Origin: Actinomycetota bacterium
GTDB lineage: Bacteria > Actinomycetota > Acidimicrobiia > Acidimicrobiales > JAJPHD01
Length of the DNA stretch: 64,000 nucleotides
Assembly (NCBI GenBank): GCA_021325455.1
Contig: JAJPHD010000009.1
Location: forward strand, 105,210 to 169,209
Reading direction: 5' to 3'
The translations under genes and the position numbers were made by a program. Below the pieces are notes generated by a model. It did no database searches and was not told the origin of the DNA. It saw nothing but the letters and a program-made list of their open reading frames with translations. This document shows positions 42,077-51,179 of this stretch, piece after piece. How positions within the stretch are numbered: position 1 is the first letter of the stretch; the number at the start of each line of letters is the position of its first letter.

Positions 42077-43770
42077 GCGCAGGAGACGGCGGGCCGCCCC
42101 ACGCCAGCGGCCGCCGCCGCCCCCCTGGCGTGGTAGCTGGAGCGGGTTAGGGGGGAGGCCTCCACGTGGCCGAGCCCCATGGCCCTCCCCACCTCTGCCA
42201 GGCGCTCGAACTCCTCCGGCCTCCACCACCTGGCCACCGGCAGGTGGGCAGCCGTGGGGCGCAGGTACTGGCCCAGGGTCACGATGTCCACCCCCACGGA
42301 CCGCAGGTCCGCCAGGGCGCCCACCACCTCGCCCTCGGTCTCACCCATCCCCAGGATCATGCCCGACTTGGTCGTGAGCCCCGCCTCCTTGGCCCGGGCC
42401 AGCACGGCCAGGCTGCGGGCATAGCCGGCCGAGGGCCTCACCGCCCTCTGCAGGCGGGCCACGGTCTCCAGGTTGTGGTTGAGAACCTCCGGGCCGGCGG
42501 AGAAGATGGTGTCCAGCGCCGGCTCGGAGCCCTTGCAGTCGGGGATGAGGACCTCCACCGCCGTCCCCGGGCAGCGGGAATGGATGGCCTCGATGGTGGC
42601 GGCAAAGGCCCCCGCCCCCCCGTCGGGCAGGTCGTCCCGGGCCACCGCCGTGACCACCGCGTGGGCCAGGCCCATGCGGGCCACCGCCTCGGCCACCCGT
42701 CCCGGCTCACCGGGGTCCAGGTCCATGGGGTGCCGGGTGTCCACCAGGCAGAACCCGCAGGCCCGTGTGCAGCGCTCCCCGTTGATCATGAAGGTGGCAG
42801 TGCCGTCGGCCCAGCACTCGAAGATGTTCGGGCAGCCGGCCTCCTCGCACACGGTGACCAGGTCCAGCTGGCGCATGGTGGCCTTGAGGGCCCGGTACTC
42901 GGGGCCCATGTTGGCCTTGACCCGCAACCAGGGGGGCTTGCGCTCGTCGAGGGCCAGGCCCCCCGCCGGGTCCACGCCCGCCTGGGCCAGCCGGGCCCCC
43001 AGGCGCACGGGGACGGGCCGGCCGGCTCCCCGGGCCAGTGGTCGGGGAGGCTGGGATGCACCGGGGAGCTTCTCCCCCCGGGAGAACGCCGACAGGTCAC
43101 GGGGGGACACCCGCCAGGCCACGTCCTGGCGCTCCCAGGTACCCGGGCCGCCTGCCCAGCGCTCCACCGCCCGGGCGGCCACCGCATCCACGACCTCGGC
43201 CAAGCTGGCCTGCAGGCCCTCGGCCCGCAGGGAGGTCACGGGCTTGTCGGCGATCCCGCAGGGCACGATGTGGGAGAAGTAGCCGAGGTCGGGGTCCACG
43301 TTGAGGGCGAAGCCGTGCATGGAGCGGCCCCGGCTGAGGCGCACGCCGATGGCGCAGATCTTGCGGGGGTTGTCCCCCTCCGGGTCCACCCACACCCCGG
43401 GGTAGCCAGGAAGGCGGCCCGCCCCGGGAAGACCAACGTCTGCCAGGGCGTCGATGATGACCTGCTCCACGGAGTGGACGTAGCGAGGGGTGGCGTCGGG
43501 CACGACCGGCACCGAGAGGATCGGGTAGCCGACCAGCTGCCCGGGGCCGTGGTAGGTGACGTCGCCCCCCCGGTCGGTGTGGACCAGGTCAGCCCCAACC
43601 GACGCCGGCGGGACGAGGACATGCTCGGGCTTGGCCCGCACCCCCAGGGTGTAGACGTGGGGGTGCTCGAGGAGCAGGAGGTGGTCCTCCGGGCCGTGCT
43701 CGAACAGGGCGCGCTGGAGCGCATGGGCCTCCCGGTAAGGGACGCGCCCCAGCCAGCGGACCCGCAGCAC
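42073..43770 (-). CDS. lipB-lipA: Fused octanoyltransferase-lipoyl synthase (LipB-LipA)
   Basis: One uninterrupted 565-codon frame encodes both enzymes of lipoate synthesis. LipB occupies about 1-215: DRGGDVTYHGPGQLVGYPI, Lys137 in RKICAIGVRL and the acyl-carrying Cys171 in HIVPCGIADKPVTSL. A Pro/Arg/Gly-rich linker spans about 222-272. LipA occupies about 275-565: auxiliary-cluster cysteines 308, 313 and 319 (CEEAGCPNIFEC), radical-SAM cysteines 334, 338 and 341 (CTRACGFC), and the terminal RSSYHA. There is no stop between the two, and no ATG, only an early GTG, in the linker before the LipA motifs; the first Met after it is already inside the conserved LipA N-terminus. Usually lipB and lipA are separate adjacent genes. 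The E2 substrate is encoded 2 nt upstream. Confidence 0.92.
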   Translation of the reverse strand: MLRVRWLGRVPYREAHALQRALFEHGPEDHLLLLEHPHVYTLGVRAKPEHVLVPPASVGADLVHTDRGGDVTYHGPGQLVGYPILSVPVVPDATPRYVHSVEQVIIDALADVGLPGAGRLPGYPGVWVDPEGDNPRKICAIGVRLSRGRSMHGFALNVDPDLGYFSHIVPCGIADKPVTSLRAEGLQASLAEVVDAVAARAVERWAGGPGTWERQDVAWRVSPRDLSAFSRGEKLPGASQPPRPLARGAGRPVPVRLGARLAQAGVDPAGGLALDERKPPWLRVKANMGPEYRALKATMRQLDLVTVCEEAGCPNIFECWADGTATFMINGERCTRACGFCLVDTRHPMDLDPGEPGRVAEAVARMGLAHAVVTAVARDDLPDGGAGAFAATIEAIHSRCPGTAVEVLIPDCKGSEPALDTIFSAGPEVLNHNLETVARLQRAVRPSAGYARSLAVLARAKEAGLTTKSGMILGMGETEGEVVGALADLRSVGVDIVTLGQYLRPTAAHLPVARWWRPEEFERLAEVGRAMGLGHVEASPLTRSSYHARGAAAAAGVGRPAVSCA

Positions 43771-43772
43771 CC

Positions 43773-45407
43773 CTACAGCTCCTGGGACCAGTCCCGGGTC
43801 TCGATGATCTCCTTGAGCCTGGCGAGGAACCGGGAGGCATAGGCCCCGTCCACGGCCCGGTGGTCGAAGGAGAGAGCCAGGATCCCGGTCGAATGGATAC
43901 CGATGCCCTCACTGCCGTCGGGCATGGTGACCACCACCGGGCGCCTCTTCACGCCGTCGGTGGACAGGATCCCAACCTGGGGCTGGTTGATGATGGGGAC
44001 CGTCATGAACGTCCCGAAGGGCCCGGGGTTGGTGATGGTGAAGGTGCCCCCGGCGATGTCGTCGGCGGTCAGCTTGCGGCCCCGAGCCCGTTGGGCCAGG
44101 TCGGCCACCTCCCGGGCGATGAGGCGGAGGCGCTTGTCGGCGGCATGGTGGATGACGGGCACGATCAGGCCCTCGTCGCCGAGGTCCACGGCGATCCCGA
44201 GATGCAGGTCGTGATGGACGATGAGGGCGTCGTCACCGACCGATGCATTCAGGTGGGGGAACTCCCTGATGGCGTCGGCCACGCCCCTGGCGATGAAGGG
44301 CAGGTAGGAGAGGCTGATACCCTCCTCGGCCCGGAACCGGTCCTTGTGGGCCCGCCGGACCGCCTCGATCCCCTCGTAGTCCACCTCCACGGCGGCGAGG
44401 GTGTGGGCCGAGGTGGCCTTGGACCGCACCATGTGCTCTGCCGTGCGCCGGCGGATGTTGGTGAAGGGGACGATCTCGTCCCGGGCTCCCGCCACGGCCG
44501 GGGCGGCCGGCATGGGCTGGCGGACCAGGGCCTGGGTCGCCTGGGGGACGCCTGGCTGGGGAGCGGCTTGCTGCCCGGCGGCCGCCGGCTGGGGCGGGGC
44601 CGCAGGCTGAGAGGGGGGGGCCTCCTGCTCGGCCGGGGGCGGGGCGGGCGGGGCGGCAACTGCGGGCTGGCCGGCACCCACATTGGGCCCGCTGCGCTGG
44701 TCCACCGCGGCCAGAACGTCGGAGCGGGTGATGCGCCCACCTGCCCCCGTCCCCCGGATCTGGGAGGGATCCAGGTGGTGCTCGGCCAGCAGCCGGCGCA
44801 CGACCGGTGACAGCACCCGGCTGGCTCCCTCCCCAGCCTCGCCGGCCCCTCCCCCTGAGCCGTTGCCCTCGGAGGGACGGGGGGGAGCGGGCTGGGCTTG
44901 CTGGGGGGGCTGGGCCGCCTGCTGGTTGGGCTCGGCTCGGGGCGGCTGCTCGGGGGGCCTTTGCTCGGCCTGGGGCTGGGATGCCTGCTGGCCTGCCTGG
45001 GGCCGGGCCGGCTCGGGGGCGGGCGGCTCCTGGGCTGGGGCCTGGGGTGCGCCTTGGGCCTGGCTGTCCCGGCTGGGAGCCTGCTGGGCCGGTGCCTGCT
45101 CGCGGGGGGCCTCCTGAGGGGCTTCCGCCTCCTGGGTGGCCGACCCGTCACCCCCGGCGCTCTGGCCGGGTGGCTCGGCGGTCACCACCGCCAGCTTGGC
45201 GCCGACGTCGACGGTCTCCCCCTCCTGCACCAGGATCTCGGCCAGGTAGCCGGAGGCGGGCGAGGGCACCTCGGAGTCGACCTTGTCCGTCGAGACCTCG
45301 AAGAGCGCCTCGTCCTCCTCGATCTTGTCGCCCACCGACTTGAGCCACCGGGTCACGGTGCCCTCGGTGACGGTCTCCCCCAGCTGGGGCATGGTGATGT
45401 CAGCCAA
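43773..45407 (-). CDS. sucB: 2-oxoacid dehydrogenase E2 acyltransferase (SucB/DlaT)
   Basis: Core of a pyruvate and/or 2-oxoglutarate dehydrogenase complex. 544 residues: one lipoyl domain (about 1-78) with Lys42 in the STDKVDSEVPSP turn, a long Pro/Gln/Ala-rich flexible linker (about 80-195), a peripheral-subunit-binding domain (about 197-232) with PVVRRLLAEHHLDPSQIRGTG, and the catalytic domain (about 310-544) ending in LSFDHRAVDGAYASRFL with the catalytic His and Asp. Actinobacteria often share one such E2 between AceE and the 2-oxoglutarate E1; aceE is at 54581. It overlaps lpd by 8 nt upstream and lipBA follows after 2 nt. Confidence 0.93.
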   Translation of the reverse strand: MADITMPQLGETVTEGTVTRWLKSVGDKIEEDEALFEVSTDKVDSEVPSPASGYLAEILVQEGETVDVGAKLAVVTAEPPGQSAGGDGSATQEAEAPQEAPREQAPAQQAPSRDSQAQGAPQAPAQEPPAPEPARPQAGQQASQPQAEQRPPEQPPRAEPNQQAAQPPQQAQPAPPRPSEGNGSGGGAGEAGEGASRVLSPVVRRLLAEHHLDPSQIRGTGAGGRITRSDVLAAVDQRSGPNVGAGQPAVAAPPAPPPAEQEAPPSQPAAPPQPAAAGQQAAPQPGVPQATQALVRQPMPAAPAVAGARDEIVPFTNIRRRTAEHMVRSKATSAHTLAAVEVDYEGIEAVRRAHKDRFRAEEGISLSYLPFIARGVADAIREFPHLNASVGDDALIVHHDLHLGIAVDLGDEGLIVPVIHHAADKRLRLIAREVADLAQRARGRKLTADDIAGGTFTITNPGPFGTFMTVPIINQPQVGILSTDGVKRRPVVVTMPDGSEGIGIHSTGILALSFDHRAVDGAYASRFLARLKEIIETRDWSQEL

Positions 45408-46818
45408 CGTGGAGTCCTCTCCCGGTCAAGGCCAATACGGTCTCCCCGAACGCCTCCGAAAGCGTCGGGTGCGGTTGGATGAAGTGGGCCACCTCCTCAG
45501 GGGTGGCCTCCCAGTTGACGGCCAGGTAGCCCTGGCCTAGCTGCTCGGTCACCCACGGCCCGACCATGTGGACACCGAGCAACCGCCCAGCTCCGCCGTC
45601 AGGCGCCCTTTCGGCGATGACCTTCACCAGGCCGTCGGTCTCTCCCACGATCTTGGCCCGGCTGTTGCCCCCAAAGGGGTCCTTCTTCACGACCACGTCA
45701 TACCCGGCTTCGACGGCCGCTTCCTCCGACCACCCGGCGAAGGCCACCTCCGGGTGGCAGTAGATGCACCAGGGCACCCGGTTGTAGTCCACGGGTACCG
45801 CCGGCTCGCCCAGGATGGTCTTCACGGCCACGATGGCCTCGGCAAAGCCGACATGGGCGAGCTGGGCGGTGGCCACCACGTCCCCCACTGCGAAGACCCC
45901 GTCGGCCCCGGTGCGCTGGTACTCGTCCACCACCACGAAGCCCCGCTGGTCCAACTCCACCCCCGTGCCCTCGGCGAGCAGCCCGTCGGTGAGCGGCCGG
46001 CGCCCCACCGAGACGATGACCGAGTCGACGGTGACGGACTCGCCGTCCCCGTAGTGCACGGTGGTCCCGCCCCCGTTGGGCGTGTGGCCGGTGACCTCCA
46101 CCCCGAGGTGCACGTCTATCCCCCTCCGGCGGAAGGACCGGGCCACCACGTCGGCCACCTCCCTGTCGCAGCCAGGGAGCATCTTGGGCAGGATCTCCAG
46201 CATGGTGACCTGGGTGCCGAGGTCGGAGAGCATCGAGGCGAACTCGCAGCCGATGGCCCCGCACCCGATCACCGCGGCCGAGCTGGGCAGGCGGTCGAGA
46301 TCCAGGATCTCATCGGAGGTCATGACCAGCCTGCCGTCCACGTCAAAGCCGGGGATCGTCCGGGGGACCGACCCCGAGGCGATGATCACGTGGCGGCCCG
46401 TCAGGCGGGTGCCGTCATCGACCTGGACCACATGGTCGGGCAGCAGGGTCCCGGTCCCCGCCACCGTCGTGATCTTGCGGCCCCGCATGAGGCCCGACAG
46501 GCCTCTCCAGAGCTGCTCCACGACCTTCTGCTTGCGGGCCTGGGTGACCGAGAAGTCCACGCTCGGCTGGCTGGCCTGGATGCCGAACTCCTTGGCGCCG
46601 GCCACGGTGCGAAAGACGCTGGCGGCCTCCAGGAACTGCTTGGCAGGTATGCAGCCCCGGTGCAGGCAGGTGCCCCCGACCTTGTCCTTCTCCACCACGG
46701 CCACCGAGAGCCCGGCAGCCGCAGCGTAAAGAGCAGCGGCATAGCCACCGGGGCCGCCGCCTATCACCACTATGTCGTACGGCTGCTCCGATCCTTGGGC
46801 CGTGGGGACCACCTCCAT
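45400..46818 (-). CDS. lpd: Dihydrolipoamide dehydrogenase (E3)
   Basis: Reoxidises the lipoyl arms of 2-oxoacid dehydrogenases with FAD and NAD+. 472 residues, ATG 46818. FAD loop DIVVIGGGPGGYAAALYAA, redox disulfide Cys51-Cys56 in GGTCLHRGCIPAK, NAD loop AAVIGCGAIGCEFASML, GVFAVGDVVATAQLAHVGFAEA, and the C-terminal HPTLSEAFGE with the active-site His-Glu. All catalytic features are intact, in contrast to the LpdA-like protein at 22634. First gene of the lpd, E2, lipBA, M24, ldcA, puuD-like unit; divergent from dppA with a 97-bp gap that should hold both promoters. Confidence 0.96.
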   Translation of the reverse strand: MEVVPTAQGSEQPYDIVVIGGGPGGYAAALYAAAAGLSVAVVEKDKVGGTCLHRGCIPAKQFLEAASVFRTVAGAKEFGIQASQPSVDFSVTQARKQKVVEQLWRGLSGLMRGRKITTVAGTGTLLPDHVVQVDDGTRLTGRHVIIASGSVPRTIPGFDVDGRLVMTSDEILDLDRLPSSAAVIGCGAIGCEFASMLSDLGTQVTMLEILPKMLPGCDREVADVVARSFRRRGIDVHLGVEVTGHTPNGGGTTVHYGDGESVTVDSVIVSVGRRPLTDGLLAEGTGVELDQRGFVVVDEYQRTGADGVFAVGDVVATAQLAHVGFAEAIVAVKTILGEPAVPVDYNRVPWCIYCHPEVAFAGWSEEAAVEAGYDVVVKKDPFGGNSRAKIVGETDGLVKVIAERAPDGGAGRLLGVHMVGPWVTEQLGQGYLAVNWEATPEEVAHFIQPHPTLSEAFGETVLALTGRGLHVG

Positions 46819-46915
46819 GTCGCCTCGTGGCTACCGCTTCCAAGGTTGACAGCCTAGAGCCTGCCGCCAACCCGGTCCTCTGGCCAAACGGGCCGGCTGC
46901 CTACCATGGCCGCCC

Positions 46916-47743
46916 GTGAAGGTCTTCATCTCCTGCGACATGGAAGGCGTGGCCGGGGTGGTCGACTGGGGGCAGTGCCGGGGTCCCGGCCCGGAGTACG
47001 AGGTGGGCCGGCGCCTGCTCCTGGACGAGGTGAACGCCGCCATCGAGGGCGCCGTGGCCGGCGGGGCCACCGAGGTGCTGGTGAACGACTCCCACGGCCT
47101 CATGGCCAACCTGGACCCAGGGGACCTGGCGGCCGAGGCCGGCTACCTGTCGGGGCGCCACAAGCCCTGCTACATGATGGAGGGCCTGGACCCGTCCTAC
47201 GGGGCGGTGCTCATGGTGGGCTACCACGGGTCCATGGGCTCCGCAGGGATCCTCTCCCACAGCTACAACCCGAGGGCCGTGGCCGAGGTCAGGCGGGGGG
47301 GCCGGGTGACGGGGGAGGCGGGCATCAACGCCCTGGTCGCCGCGGCCCATCAGGTCCCGGTAGCCCTCGTGACGGGCGACCAGGTCACCGCGGCCGAGGC
47401 CACCCCCTTCCTCCCTGGGGTAGAGACAGCAGTGGTCAAGCGTTCGGTGACCCGCTTCTCCGCCCAGAGCCTGCACCCGGCCGCGGCCCGCCGGGTGATC
47501 CGGGACGCCTCGGAGCGGGCCGTGGCCAGGGTCGGCGCCGGCTCGCTGGGACCGCCTCCGGCCTCCAGCCCGGCGAGGCTCGAGGTGAGGTGGCTGACGG
47601 CCGACATGGCCGACATGGCCAGCTGGGTCCGGGGCGTGGAGCGGACGGGCGAGCGGGAGACGGAGATGGTGGACGAGGACCCTTTGGGCCTGTTCCGGAC
47701 CTTCATCACCTGCATATACCTCACTCGCTCCCTGGTGGAGTAG
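46916..47743 (+). CDS. dppA: D-aminopeptidase, M55 family (DppA)
   Basis: Zinc peptidase that removes N-terminal D-alanine from short peptides such as D-Ala-D-Ala. 275 residues from GTG 46916. The metal ligands match B. subtilis DppA by number: Asp8 and Glu10 in SCDMEG, His60 in VNDSHG, then His in VGYHGSMG and Glu in VTGEAGIN. No signal peptide. It is followed after 4 nt by the class V PLP enzyme, so the two form an operon. Together with the LD-carboxypeptidase and the binding lipoprotein it suggests use of wall-derived peptides. Confidence 0.93.
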   Translation: MKVFISCDMEGVAGVVDWGQCRGPGPEYEVGRRLLLDEVNAAIEGAVAGGATEVLVNDSHGLMANLDPGDLAAEAGYLSGRHKPCYMMEGLDPSYGAVLMVGYHGSMGSAGILSHSYNPRAVAEVRRGGRVTGEAGINALVAAAHQVPVALVTGDQVTAAEATPFLPGVETAVVKRSVTRFSAQSLHPAAARRVIRDASERAVARVGAGSLGPPPASSPARLEVRWLTADMADMASWVRGVERTGERETEMVDEDPLGLFRTFITCIYLTRSLVE

Positions 47744-47747
47744 CAGG

Positions 47748-48956
47748 GTGGCGGCGGAGAGCGGCGATCAGGAGCCGACCGGCCCCTCTCGGGACGGAGC
47801 CTGGGAGGAGGCGCGAGCCCTGTGGAGCCTGGATGGGGAGGTGGCCCACCTCAACCACGGCTCGTTCGGAGCCGTTCCGGTACCTGTGCAGCACCAGCAG
47901 GCCCGGCTCCGGGCGGACATGGAGGCGAACCCCGTCAGGTGGTTCCGTCACCTGCCGGAGGCAGTAGCCCGGGCCCGGGGTGTGCTCGCCCACTTCCTCC
48001 AGGCTGACCCGGCTGGCACGGCCCTGGTCGTGAACGCCAGTGCCGGCGTGAGCACGGTGCTCGCCTCCCTGGCCGAGGCGCAAGGGCCGGTCGGGCCCGG
48101 GGACGAGATCCTTCTCACCGATCACGCCTACGGAGCTGTGGCCATGGCCGTCACCCGGACCGCCCGGCGGTCGGGGGCATCGGTGAAGGTGGTCCCTCTA
48201 CCCGCCCGGGCAGGGGCCGGCGAGGTGGTCGAGGCCGTCACGGCGGCGGTGACCGAGCGGACCCGCCTGGCCGTGGTGGACCACATCACCTCGTCCACGG
48301 CGAGGTCGTTCCCGGTGGGCCAGCTCGTGGAGGGCCTGCACCGGCTCGCAGTCCCGGTGCTGGTGGACGGGGCCCATGTCCCCGGCCAGCTCCCCGTGGC
48401 GCTGGAGACCGTGGGGGCGGACTTCTGGGTCGGCAACTTCCACAAGTGGGCCTGCGCCCCTCGGGGCACGGCAGCCTTGGTCGTGGCTCCGCCCTGGCGG
48501 GACACCATCCGCACCCTGGTCGTCTCCTGGGGAGAGGGGGATGGTTTCCCGGGCGCCTTCGACCGGGTCGGTACCGCCGATTTGACGGCCTGGCTGGCGG
48601 CCCCCTCCGCCCTGGCCCTGCTCGAGAGCCTGGGCTGGGAAAGGCTTCGGGCCCACAACACGGCCCTGGCCGCCTACGGCCAACAGGTGGTCGCCGAGGC
48701 GCTCGGCGCCGACACCGGAGAACTCTGGGCCGACCCCGGTCTCTTCATGCGCGTGGTCCCCCTGCCCCCCGGGGTGGCGACCAACGACCAGTCGGCCCGG
48801 GCACTGGCAGAGGAGGTGAGCCAGAGGCTGCGGGCCGAGGTGGCGATCACCTGCTGGCGGGGCCGAGGCCTGCTGAGGCTGTCGGCCCAGGCTTACAACA
48901 CCCCCGCCGAGTACGAGAAGCTGGCAGGGGGGCTGTCCCGGCTGCTGTCCGCCTGA
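47748..48956 (+). CDS. Class V aminotransferase family protein (isopenicillin-N epimerase-like)
   Basis: PLP fold-type I enzyme, 402 residues from GTG 47748. HLNHGSFGAVPVPV near the N-terminus, NASAGVSTVLASLA, LLTDHAYGAVAMAV, DHITSSTARSFPV, LVDGAHVPGQLPV (Asp pairing with the PLP nitrogen), and the PLP Lys in VGNFHKWACAPRGTA. The family includes CefD epimerase, cysteine desulfurases and others; the general layout is nearest to CefD-type proteins of unknown function. Being coupled to DppA, an amino acid racemase or epimerase role on D-residues is conceivable. No beta-lactam pathway genes are present. Confidence 0.87.
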   Translation: MAAESGDQEPTGPSRDGAWEEARALWSLDGEVAHLNHGSFGAVPVPVQHQQARLRADMEANPVRWFRHLPEAVARARGVLAHFLQADPAGTALVVNASAGVSTVLASLAEAQGPVGPGDEILLTDHAYGAVAMAVTRTARRSGASVKVVPLPARAGAGEVVEAVTAAVTERTRLAVVDHITSSTARSFPVGQLVEGLHRLAVPVLVDGAHVPGQLPVALETVGADFWVGNFHKWACAPRGTAALVVAPPWRDTIRTLVVSWGEGDGFPGAFDRVGTADLTAWLAAPSALALLESLGWERLRAHNTALAAYGQQVVAEALGADTGELWADPGLFMRVVPLPPGVATNDQSARALAEEVSQRLRAEVAITCWRGRGLLRLSAQAYNTPAEYEKLAGGLSRLLSA

Positions 48957-49025
48957 GGGGCGCCCCGGGGTGAGGGCCGGCGGGACCTCTGACCGGAACC
49001 GCCCGCTCCGGGCTACGGTCGGTCC

Positions 49026-51125
49026 ATGCCAGACGACGTCGCGCTTCCGGTCCCCCTGGACCTCGACACCTTCATCCACCTGCCCCGCACCGCGGGCCTG
49101 GCCCTCTCCCCTGACGGCCGCCGCCTCGTGACCCTGGTGTCCACGGTGGCCCCCGACGGAAGGCGTTACGGCACGGCCCTGTGGGAGGTAGACCCTGCCG
49201 GCGACGAGCCAGCCCGCCGGCTGACCCGCTCGGCCCAGGGCGAGGCCTCACCGGCCTTCATGCCCGATGGCGATGTCGTCTTCACCTCGGCCCGGCCCGA
49301 CCCCGACCGCCGACCGGGGGAGCCCGGGGAGGACCAACCGGGGCCCGGGTTGTGGATGCTGCCCGCCGGCGGGGGGGAGGCCCGCCTTGTGCTGGAGATC
49401 CCGGGGGGCATGGACGCCCTGGCTGTAGCCCGCCAATCGGGGACGGTGGTGCTGGCGGCCGCGGTCACTCCCGGAGCCGGCAGCATCGAGGAGGACAGGG
49501 AGCGGGCCAAGGCGCGGCGAGAGGCCGGTGTCACGGCCCTGCTCCTCGAGCACTACCCGGCCCGGTACTGGGACCACTGGCTGGGGCCACGCCAGCGCCG
49601 CCTGCTGGTCGTGGACCCCCGGTCCCTGGGCGAGGGGGGCCAGGCGGAGCCGCGGGACCTGACCCCCGATCCCGGTCGGGCCTTGGACCAGGTGGACCTC
49701 GACGTCACCCCCGACGGCGCCACCGTCGTGTGCGGATGGAGGCGGCGGGAGGGGCGTCAGGTGGTGACCGACCTGGTGGCGATCGACACCGCCACGGGTT
49801 CCCGGCGGCTGCTGGCCGGGGACGGGGCCAACCATTCCGAGGTCCGTTGCTCACCGGATGGGCGCTGGGCCGTCTGCGTGCGAGAGCAGCCGGGCCAGGT
49901 CGGCCGGGCCAGCGACCAGACCCTGTGGCTGGTGAGCCTGGACGGGGAGCCGATGGGCCCCGGCACCCCTGGTGCGCCCGGGTCGAGGGAGGCGGCCGGG
50001 CCGCTGGCGGGGGGGCGCGACCTCCTACCCGGCTTCGACCTCTGGCCCACCCATCCCGTGTGGGCACCCGATGGCCGGACCATCTACTTCACGGCCGACG
50101 AGCGAGGGCATTGCCCGGCCTGGAAGCTCGCCCTTGACAGCGGCGAGGTCACCAGGCTGGCGAGCCAGGGGGCCTTCTCCGACCTCTGCCCCTCCCCCGA
50201 TGGCGATCACATCTACAGCCTGTGGAGCACCATGGGGTCCCCCCCGGCCGTGGTCCGGCTGGACACAGCCGGCGCCGACCAGGTGCCCGTCGTCCTCCGC
50301 TCGCCGGGGCCGGCTCTCTGCCTGTCCTCACGCGTGGAGGAGCTGTGGGCCGAGGCCGATGACGGGGCGAGGATCCACTCCTGGCTGGTGCTGCCACCGG
50401 GGGCCTCGAGCAGCGAGCCTGCCCCCCTGGTCGTCTTCATACACGGAGGGCCCCTCGGATCGTGGAACTCCTGGCACTGGCGCTGGAGCCCGCACGTGCT
50501 CGCCGCCCAGGGCTATGCCGTCCTGCTGCCCGACCCTGCCCTCTCCACCGGTTACGGGCAGGACTTCGTGCAGAGAGGCTGGGGCCGGTGGGGTGAGCGC
50601 CCCTACACGGACCTCATGGACGCGGTGGACGCCGCCCTGGGCCGGCCGGACCTGGACGCCTCCCGCACCGCCGCCATGGGCGGGTCCTTCGGCGGCTACA
50701 TGGCGAACTGGGTGGCCGGCCACACCGATCGCTTCCAGGCCATCGTGACCCACGCCAGCCTGTGGGCCCTGGACCAGTTCCACGGGACAACGGACCTCGG
50801 CTCGTGGTGGGAGCTGGAGTTCGGCGACCCCTACACCGAGCCTGAGCGCTATCTCGCCAGCTCACCGCACCTGGCCGTCGACCGGATCCACACTCCCATG
50901 CTCGTCATACACGGCGAGCTCGACCACCGGGTGCCGTTGAGCGAGGCCCTGCGGCTCTGGACCGACCTCTCCCTGCACGGGGTGGAGGCCAAGTTCCTCT
51001 ACTTTCCCGACGAGAACCACTGGGTGCAAAAGCCCCAGAACATGAAGGCGTGGTACCAGACCGTGCTGGCCTTCCTCGATCATCACGTCCTGGGCAAGGA
51101 GTGGCGCCGCCCGGAGCTGCTTTGA
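49026..51125 (+). CDS. S9 family prolyl oligopeptidase/acylaminoacyl peptidase
   Basis: Serine peptidase of 699 residues: an N-terminal beta-propeller (about 1-430, with repeated SPDGR and TPDG turns) that limits entry to short peptides, and a C-terminal alpha/beta-hydrolase domain. PLVVFIHGGPLGSWNSWHW forms the oxyanion region, Ser554 in MGGSFGGYMANW is the nucleophile, Asp633 in HGELDHRVPL and His665 in DENHWVQKP complete the triad. No signal peptide, so it is cytosolic. It starts 69 nt after the PLP enzyme and may share its transcript. Confidence 0.93.
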   Translation: MPDDVALPVPLDLDTFIHLPRTAGLALSPDGRRLVTLVSTVAPDGRRYGTALWEVDPAGDEPARRLTRSAQGEASPAFMPDGDVVFTSARPDPDRRPGEPGEDQPGPGLWMLPAGGGEARLVLEIPGGMDALAVARQSGTVVLAAAVTPGAGSIEEDRERAKARREAGVTALLLEHYPARYWDHWLGPRQRRLLVVDPRSLGEGGQAEPRDLTPDPGRALDQVDLDVTPDGATVVCGWRRREGRQVVTDLVAIDTATGSRRLLAGDGANHSEVRCSPDGRWAVCVREQPGQVGRASDQTLWLVSLDGEPMGPGTPGAPGSREAAGPLAGGRDLLPGFDLWPTHPVWAPDGRTIYFTADERGHCPAWKLALDSGEVTRLASQGAFSDLCPSPDGDHIYSLWSTMGSPPAVVRLDTAGADQVPVVLRSPGPALCLSSRVEELWAEADDGARIHSWLVLPPGASSSEPAPLVVFIHGGPLGSWNSWHWRWSPHVLAAQGYAVLLPDPALSTGYGQDFVQRGWGRWGERPYTDLMDAVDAALGRPDLDASRTAAMGGSFGGYMANWVAGHTDRFQAIVTHASLWALDQFHGTTDLGSWWELEFGDPYTEPERYLASSPHLAVDRIHTPMLVIHGELDHRVPLSEALRLWTDLSLHGVEAKFLYFPDENHWVQKPQNMKAWYQTVLAFLDHHVLGKEWRRPELL

Positions 51126-51126
51126 G

Positions 51127-51161
51127 GGCCCGACCGGCCGGCCCTGCGGGCGGCTCGGGCC
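51127..51161. terminator. 7-bp inverted repeat between convergent genes
   Basis: GGCCCGA and TCGGGCC flank a 21-nt GC-rich loop in the 54-bp gap between the S9 peptidase and the LLM oxidoreductase, which end towards each other. A weak bidirectional terminator candidate. Confidence 0.35.
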
Positions 51162-51179
51162 TGGCCCCCCGGGGGCCCG

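Noticed and set aside
25769..48956. Penicillin acylase plus isopenicillin-N-epimerase-like protein as parts of a beta-lactam pathway
   Set aside because: The two genes are 20 kb apart, both belong to broad families, and no ACV synthetase, isopenicillin N synthase or expandase is present.
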